Source of the DNA: an uncultured Bacillus sp.
GTDB lineage: Bacteria > Bacillota > Bacilli > Bacillales_B > DSM-18226
Length of the DNA: 20,536 nt
NCBI RefSeq assembly: GCF_946478885.1
Contig: NZ_CAMLDX010000065.1
Location: forward strand, 1 to 20,536
Reading direction: 5' to 3'
Positions 17,326-20,536 of this stretch are shown here, one piece after another. The position numbers were made by a program, and so were the translations under genes. Under the pieces are notes generated by a model. The model was not told the DNA's origin, ran no database searches, and saw only the letters and a list, made by a program, of their open reading frames with translations. The first letter of the stretch is position 1. Each line of letters opens with the position of its first letter.

Positions 17326-17861
17326 TGAACGTCTCTACAGTAGCGAAACGCTATGCTTTGGCTCTTTTCCAGCTGGCAAAAGAGAAACAGCTTCTTGACC
17401 AAATGGAAGCAGAGCTTCGTGTAGTAAAAGAAGTCGTACACAAGAACCCGGATTTATTTGCTGTGTTAAAATCGCCCAAGCTTTCCAAGAAGGACAAGAA
17501 ACAACTGGTTGATCAGGCTTTTTCCGGCTTAAATCCATTTGTATTAAATCTGTTAAAGCTTTTAATTGACCGCCACCGCCAGAATATCGTTACGGATGTG
17601 GCTGATGAATTTATCCAACTGGTAAATGATGAAAGAGGTGTTGCTGCGGCAACCGTTACCTCTGTTCGTTCGTTAACAGAAGAGGAGAGCAAAGCACTGT
17701 CCTCCGCTTTTGCAGTTAAAGTTGGAAAGAAATCTCTTGAAATTGAAAATATCGTTGATTCCAAATTACTCGGGGGCCTAAAGGTGCGCATCGGAAACCG
17801 TATTTTTGATGGTAGCCTGCAAGGCAAGCTGGATCGTTTGGAACGGCAATTGTTACGTTAG
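17325..17861 (+). CDS. atpH: ATP synthase subunit delta (F1)
   Basis: Links the b stalk to the top of the alpha3beta3 hexamer. The 178-aa product begins MNVSTVAKRYALALFQLA, the typical delta opening, and ends with LGGLKVRIGNRIFDGSLQGK followed by LDRLERQL, the conserved C-terminal motif. ATG 17325 sits in a TGATG overlap with atpF, with AGGAGAAG 5-6 nt upstream; GTG 17322 is an in-frame but less likely start. It is 15 nt from atpA. Confidence 0.96.
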
Positions 17862-19385
<1,524 letters not shown>

Positions 19386-19441
19386 TAGCAGAACGTTTGA
19401 GTTTTGATTACGGCTTATTAAGGCTTTAGCAAGGGTGGTGA

Positions 19442-20308
<867 letters not shown>

Positions 20309-20346
20309 GATAAACTTACGAAAAAGTAAATGATGATAAAACGAAG

Positions 20347-20391
20347 AAGCCGGCTTAGTATCCGACCTCTCGATAAAGATAAGTTCGGCTT
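20347..20391 (+). other. Hairpin after atpG
   Basis: AAGCCGGCTTA (20347-20357) pairs with TAAGTTCGGCTT (20380-20391), 11 pairs including one G-U and with one bulged T, around a 22-nt loop. Followed by GGTTT, so at best a weak terminator. A structured spacer element between atpG and the expected atpD. Confidence 0.5.
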
Positions 20392-20400
20392 GGTTTAACA

Positions 20401-20491
20401 TTATTCAGCAGAAGTCCACTACTTCTATTAGTTTTGGGATGGATGCAATAAGTTAACCAATTCAGTGGGGGTTCAAACCCCGGCTGAATAA
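20401..20491 (+). ncRNA. tRNA-like folded element after atpG
   Basis: The ends TTATTCAGC (20401-20409) and GCTGAATAA (20483-20491) are perfectly complementary over 9 bp. Next to the 5' arm is a D-arm-like hairpin, AGAAGT (20410-20415) with ACTTCT (20421-20426). Next to the 3' arm is a T-arm-like hairpin, GGGG (20468-20471) with CCCC (20478-20481), holding the classic GGTTCAAACCC sequence of tRNA T-arms. The middle, where an anticodon arm should lie, pairs poorly, the D-like loop lacks GG, and no CCA follows. It is therefore not a normal tRNA gene; it may be a tRNA-derived relic, a small mobile element with inverted ends, or a regulatory RNA in the atp message. Confidence 0.4.
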
Positions 20492-20536
20492 AGTTAAAGC
20501 CTCCGGCGGATGCCTCGATTTTTCAAAGGAAATTTT

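Overview
The window looks like chromosomal DNA of a Gram-positive, endospore-forming Bacillaceae (Bacillus or a close genus). It carries the sporulation gene spoIIR followed by the ywl genes, glyA, upp, wecB and the F-type ATP synthase operon, in the order known from Bacillus chromosomes. AGGAGG-type ribosome binding sites and A+T-rich spacers with strong intrinsic terminators fit this. All confident genes are on the + strand.

Region 1 (1-3393): an intergenic segment with two copies of a GGTGCCTGACACC-type repeat, then spoIIR with an unusually long acidic tail. A dense cluster of DnaA boxes (TTATCCACA) runs into the 5' end of ywlC (threonylcarbamoyl-AMP synthase). A third repeat follows, then mntP (manganese exporter) and a terminator.

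Region 2 (3394-7835): ywlE (protein arginine phosphatase), a small two-helix chemoreceptor, the decayed remains of a serine recombinase, rpiB (ribose-5-phosphate isomerase B) and ywlG, which ends in a textbook terminator.

Region 3 (7836-11898): glyA (serine hydroxymethyltransferase) with candidate PurR sites, upp (uracil phosphoribosyltransferase) and wecB/mnaA (UDP-GlcNAc 2-epimerase). glyA and wecB are followed by intrinsic terminators. glyA and upp serve nucleotide and one-carbon supply; wecB feeds cell-wall glycopolymer synthesis.

Region 4 (11899-14495): a large secreted Vpr-like subtilase.

Region 5 (14496-20536): a roughly 550-nt control region and then atpZ-atpI-atpB-atpE-atpF-atpH-atpA-atpG. 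The control region has a TGTGA-N6-TCACT dyad (Fnr/Rex type), a TTGACA/TATGCT promoter and a leader able to form two interlocked helices. atpG is followed by at least 228 nt without a gene, holding two structured elements, one of them tRNA-like. atpD and atpC, expected next, lie beyond the window.

I found no CRISPR array, intact transposase, phage or defence system. The most interesting signals are non-coding: the DnaA-box cluster at ywlC, the tRNA-like element after atpG, and the atp leader. The functions given are inferred from recognised motifs and gene order; no database search was possible.
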